Of a DNA stretch of 37,760 bases, positions 37,516 through 37,760 are shown in pieces. The number at the start of each line of letters is the position of its first letter. The stretch's first letter is position 1. The notes under the pieces were generated by a model, which saw only the letters and a list, made by a program, of their open reading frames with translations, searched no databases and was not told the DNA's origin. This DNA is from Alcaligenaceae bacterium (lineage in GTDB: Bacteria; Pseudomonadota; Gammaproteobacteria; Burkholderiales; Burkholderiaceae_B). The DNA is taken from the NCBI GenBank assembly GCA_013416485.1, contig JACCEO010000014.1, forward strand, positions 1-37,760, read 5' to 3'. The position numbers were made by a program, and so were the translations under genes.

Positions 37516-37552
37516 AAAAACCCCACCCGAAATCATTCGGATGGGGTTTTTT
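37516..37552. terminator. Bidirectional intrinsic terminator between maf and the rRNA operon
   Basis: The AAAAACCCCA and TGGGGTTTTT arms, with further pairing CCGAA/TTCGG inside, form a long stem. Each strand ends in a T-run, so it can terminate both maf and the minus-strand 5S transcript. It lies 8 bp from the 5S 3' end. Confidence 0.9.
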
Positions 37553-37560
37553 AGAGAAGT

Positions 37561-37674
37561 GCCTGACGATGACCTACTTTCACAGACGTACGTCCACTAT
37601 CATCGGCGCGAAGGCGTTTCACTTTCCTGTTCGGGATGGGAAGGAGTGGGGCCACCTTGCTATGGTCGTCAAGC
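37561..37674 (-). rRNA. rrf: 5S ribosomal RNA
   Basis: Read on the minus strand it begins GCTTGACGACCATAGCAAGG and ends with the complementary GGTCATCGTCAGGC. The inner CCCATCCCGAACAGGA-AGTGAAACG and GCCGATGATAGT segments are those of proteobacterial 5S rRNA, and the ends fold as helix I. Length is about 114 nt. The remaining 86 bp at the window end (37675-37760) are the 23S-5S spacer; no 23S sequence is recognised there. The operon therefore lies mostly to the right and is transcribed toward this window. Confidence 0.93.
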
Positions 37675-37760
37675 GTAACTGGGTGTTTGCGGGGGATGCG
37701 ATTTTCACGCCTCACACCAACAAACCAATCTGGGAAGAAGCACACCTCGCTAGACCCTAG

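Noticed and set aside
37431-37760. 109-codon frame over the terminator and 5S rRNA
   Set aside because: It runs through a structural RNA and a terminator, so it is not coding.

Overview
The window looks like chromosomal DNA of a betaproteobacterium in Burkholderiales, most likely an Alcaligenaceae-type organism of moderate G+C. This is inferred from gene content and order: glcDEF next to mnmA, pepN-fbp, an H-NS protein of the short TWTGRG type, yebC-purD-hemF-nadD-rsfS-rlmH, and a 5S rRNA of betaproteobacterial type. No species is assigned.

Layout. 1-3834 is accessory. It holds the end of an IS66-type insertion sequence, a HEPN-domain gene starting 3 bp inside the IS junction, a poor and partly AT-rich gap, and a minus-strand unit of YhfG-like antitoxin, Fic toxin and alpha/beta hydrolase. 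4032-6781 holds a hotdog thioesterase, a beta-carbonic anhydrase, an NUC1-type nuclease and chorismate lyase (ubiC). 7156-8270 holds an exported protein of unknown function, a higB toxin gene with an internal deletion followed by an intact higA, and tRNA-Lys(CTT). 8351-11077 has a cytochrome c', purB and a glutathione S-transferase.

11084-19623 is one long minus-strand run in the order aroG, D-lactate dehydrogenase-like gene, glcD, glcE, glcF, mnmA, tauE-like permease. Gaps are 2 to 51 bp. It is headed by a previously unmarked phenylalanine attenuator: a 28-residue leader peptide with six Phe codons in eight, an 8-bp antiterminator and a strong intrinsic terminator just before aroG. This is the most interesting object in the window, because read-through would place glycolate/lactate oxidation and tRNA thiolation genes downstream of a Phe-sensing switch.

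20001-22305 has tldD and a nitrilase-family hydrolase. Then come an H-NS-like protein, a DUF4136 lipoprotein, pepN-fbp, a quinone oxidoreductase, an EamA transporter and a YjgR/HerA-like ATPase. 30861-37461 is an eight-gene plus-strand run: yebC, purD, hemF, nadD, rsfS, rlmH, pyk, maf. It covers purine, haem and NAD synthesis, ribosome maturation and the end of glycolysis. It converges on the 5S end of an rRNA operon lying on the minus strand at the right edge, across a shared terminator.

A near-identical 25-bp imperfect palindrome built from DnaA-box-like half sites occurs twice in non-coding DNA (3874-3898 and 7003-7027).
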